Shown: positions 62,401 through 64,000 of the stretch, one piece after another
Numbering within the stretch: position 1 is the stretch's first letter
Layout: each line of letters begins with the position of its first letter
Source of the DNA: Myxococcales bacterium
GTDB lineage: Bacteria; Myxococcota_A; Polyangia; Polyangiales; Ga0077539
DNA length: 64,000 nt
NCBI GenBank assembly: GCA_016792845.1
Contig: JAEUKH010000004.1
Coordinates: forward strand, 1 to 64,000
Reading direction: 5' to 3'
The notes under the pieces: generated by a model
Told to the model about the DNA's origin: nothing
Seen by the model: the letters and a program-made list of their open reading frames with translations, nothing else
Database searches by the model: none
Program-made: the position numbers and the translations under genes

Positions 62401-63375
62401 TCAGTAACGGGCCAGCTTGCGGAGCGCCGCGACGATGGCCTCGCGGCCGGGCAGGAGGGCCTTCTCCATGTGCTTGTTGTAGGGCGACGAGCGGTCGGCG
62501 TAGGTGACGCGCTTGACGGGCCCGTCGAGCCACTCGAAGGCCTGGTCGGCGATGCGGGCGGCGAGCTCGGCGCCGTACCCCGCCGTGGCGGTGGCCTCGT
62601 GCACGATGAGCACCTTCGAGCACTTCTTCACCGACGCCATCACCGTCTCTTCATCGAGCGGGACGAGGGTGCGCAGGTCGATCACCTCGACCGAGATGCC
62701 CTCGCGGGCCACCTCTTCGGCGGCGGCGAGCGACTCGTGGAGCGTCCACGACCAAGACAAGATGGTGATGCTGCGGCCCTCGCGGGCCACCCGGGCCTTG
62801 CCGAGCGGGGTGAGCTGCTCGCCCTCGCCGAGGCTCTCTTTCTCGCGCCGATAGAGAAACCGGTGCTCAAGGTAGACCACGGGGTTGTCGTCTCGGATGG
62901 CCGATTTCATCATCCCCAAGGCGTCAGCCGGGGTCGAGGGCGCCACCACCGCGAGCCCCGGAACGTGGGCGAACCACGCCTCGGGCGACTGCGAGTGGAA
63001 GGGCCCCGCGCCTGCGCCGCCGCCAAAAGGCAGCCGCAGCACGAAAGGCACGGGCTGCTCCCAGCGGTAGTAGGTGCGCGCGATGTTGTTGACGATCTGG
63101 TTGAACCCGCACGACACGAAATCGGCAAATTGCATCTCGACGATGGGGCGCTTGCCCACGAGGGCCGCGCCGAGGGCCGCGCCGAGGGCGCCCGACTCGC
63201 AGAGCGGGGTGTTGACCACCCTGAGGCGCCCGAAGCGCTCGTAGAGGCCCTTGGTGACGCGGAACGCGCCGCCGAACTGGGCGACGTCTTGGCCCATGAC
63301 GAAGACGTTGGCGTCGCGCTCCATCTCTTCGAAGAGGGCGCGGCGGATGGCGTCGAGGTAGGTCGTCTCAGCCAC
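62401..63375 (-). CDS. 2-oxo acid dehydrogenase E1 beta subunit
   Basis: E1 alpha/beta use thiamine diphosphate to decarboxylate pyruvate or branched-chain 2-oxo acids and pass the acyl group to lipoyl E2. The 324-residue beta subunit has YLDAIRRALFEEMERD, MGQDVAQFGGAFRVTKGL, the CESGALGAALGAAL stretch, QFADFVSCGFNQIVNN, FGGGAGAGPFHSQSPEAWFA and the C-terminal EVIDLRTLVPLDEETV. The sequence does not settle pyruvate versus branched-chain substrate. The ATG overlaps the stop of the alpha gene by eight bases. Confidence 0.93.
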   Translation of the reverse strand: MAETTYLDAIRRALFEEMERDANVFVMGQDVAQFGGAFRVTKGLYERFGRLRVVNTPLCESGALGAALGAALVGKRPIVEMQFADFVSCGFNQIVNNIARTYYRWEQPVPFVLRLPFGGGAGAGPFHSQSPEAWFAHVPGLAVVAPSTPADALGMMKSAIRDDNPVVYLEHRFLYRREKESLGEGEQLTPLGKARVAREGRSITILSWSWTLHESLAAAEEVAREGISVEVIDLRTLVPLDEETVMASVKKCSKVLIVHEATATAGYGAELAARIADQAFEWLDGPVKRVTYADRSSPYNKHMEKALLPGREAIVAALRKLARY

Positions 63376-64000
63376 GGGTCACCTCGGCGTGCTGGCGGGC
63401 GAAGGCGTCGGCGACGGGGCCGGGCGCGAAGGGGTTTCTCCACGCCTCGTGGAGCTCGGGTTCGGGGGTGGCGAGGCCGCGGGCGACGGCCGCTTCGATG
63501 ATCGCGGTGGCGGTCTCTTGCACCGCGGCGATGCGTGCCGCGTCGGCGGCGCCGATGCGGGTGAGCCAGGCCTCGAAGCGCGGCAAGGGGTCGTGGGTGA
63601 GCCAGCGGGCCCGCTCGTCGGCGGCGATGAGCTCGTACGAGCCGTCGCCCTCGGCGTGACCGCGCATGCGGGGCAGCATCGCCTCAAGCAGCGTGGCGCC
63701 TTCACCCGTTCGGGCGCGGGCGAGGGCGCGCTCGAAGGCGCCATGCACGGCTTCGAAGTCGGTGCCATCGAAGGTCTCGCCGGCGATGCCGTACCCGGGG
63801 GCCCGATCGCTGAGCTTCTCGCAGGCGAACTGCTCGTGCAGCGGGGTCGAGAAGGCGTAGCGGTTGTTTTCGACCACGAGAATGAGCGGGAGCTTCATCA
63901 CCCCGGCCATGTTGAGGGCCTCGTGGAAATCGCCCTGCGAGGTCGCGCCTTCGCCGATGAAGCCGACCACCACGTTCTGGTTGCCGTCTTGGAGGTTGGC
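63368..64000 (-). CDS. 2-oxo acid dehydrogenase E1 alpha subunit, partial (5' end outside window)
   Basis: The open frame runs to the window edge, so only the C-terminal 210 residues are seen. The thiamine-diphosphate motif is present as GEGATSQGDFHEALN, followed by PLILVVENNRYAFSTPLHEQ, GTDFEAVHGAFERALARAR and the regulatory-type loop MRGHAEGDGSYEL. With the overlapping beta gene it forms the E1 heterotetramer. E2 and E3 genes are not in the window. Confidence 0.93.
   Translation of the reverse strand, partial: ANLQDGNQNVVVGFIGEGATSQGDFHEALNMAGVMKLPLILVVENNRYAFSTPLHEQFACEKLSDRAPGYGIAGETFDGTDFEAVHGAFERALARARTGEGATLLEAMLPRMRGHAEGDGSYELIAADERARWLTHDPLPRFEAWLTRIGAADAARIAAVQETATAIIEAAVARGLATPEPELHEAWRNPFAPGPVADAFARQHAEVTRG

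Overview
The window is very GC-rich (about 70% by eye), gene-dense DNA. Its gene content suggests a Myxococcota (deltaproteobacterial) chromosome, probably from the Polyangiales. The signs are paired FHA proteins, a Ser/Thr kinase and a receptor with PEGA repeats, a degenerate kinase, Roadblock/ParA/PATAN signalling proteins, many small lipoproteins with Asp/Ala/Gly-rich linkers, and secreted cysteine-rich repeat proteins. The taxonomic placement is inference. There is no rRNA and no CRISPR array. Two tRNAs are present: Glu(TTC) and Val(CAC).

Layout, left to right. 1-159 is an element with perfect 20-bp inverted ends. 0.2-6.7 kb holds a DsbD-type thiol transporter with a lipoprotein, a secreted protein, a NifU-C-like protein, two FHA proteins translated in tandem and a membrane coiled-coil protein. 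6.9-8.0 kb is a trpD homologue with altered anthranilate-site residues. 8.0-8.85 kb has no gene and contains a striking composite palindrome around an AT-rich core. 8.85-17.4 kb holds a lipase-like hydrolase, mgtE, a large polytopic membrane protein, an orphan fatty-acyl-AMP ligase, a sorbosone-dehydrogenase-like beta-propeller lipoprotein, a YfiM-like protein and a NUDIX hydrolase. 17.5-21.1 kb is a complete metH. 21.3-26.1 kb is a tightly coupled run: VgrG, a separate beta-helical spike-like protein, a zinc-ribbon membrane protein and a DUF2252 protein. 26.2-32.3 kb holds a lipoprotein, an SDR, larB, a 960-residue Cys-repeat lipoprotein and a DNA methyltransferase.

32.4-34.9 kb starts at tRNA-Glu and looks like a decayed prophage fragment. 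It has an SPP1-gp7/MuF-type head protein whose 5' part is frameshifted and whose C-terminus carries an HExxH metallopeptidase domain. A small ATGA-coupled gene (candidate immunity protein) follows, and then a frame-switched 2H phosphoesterase. The composition dips at the toxin-like tail and the small gene.

35.0-39.7 kb is a six-gene co-directional operon: PAS histidine kinase, Roadblock protein, receiver-PATAN protein, ParA-type ATPase, second Roadblock protein and protoglobin. I infer a heme-gas-sensing module that feeds a MglB/ParA-like spatial or polarity system. 39.7-46.9 kb holds a shortened TAXI-type protein coupled to mazG, a zinc-ribbon/Tudor-like protein, tRNA-Val, lipoproteins, a further PATAN-Roadblock protein with a palindromic operator candidate, an orphan phage-type recombination protein and a small HTH-like protein.

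46.9-52.5 kb contains a Ser/Thr kinase with PEGA domain coupled by ATGA to a TonB-dependent receptor that carries its own TPR and PEGA repeats. 52.7-53.6 kb is bfd-bfr with recognisable promoters and operator-like inverted repeats. 53.6-62.4 kb holds lipoproteins, an M16 peptidase overlapping a metallophosphatase with EF-hands, a pseudokinase, an unknown protein and a CxGxC-repeat protein. The window ends inside a 2-oxo acid dehydrogenase E1 beta/alpha pair.
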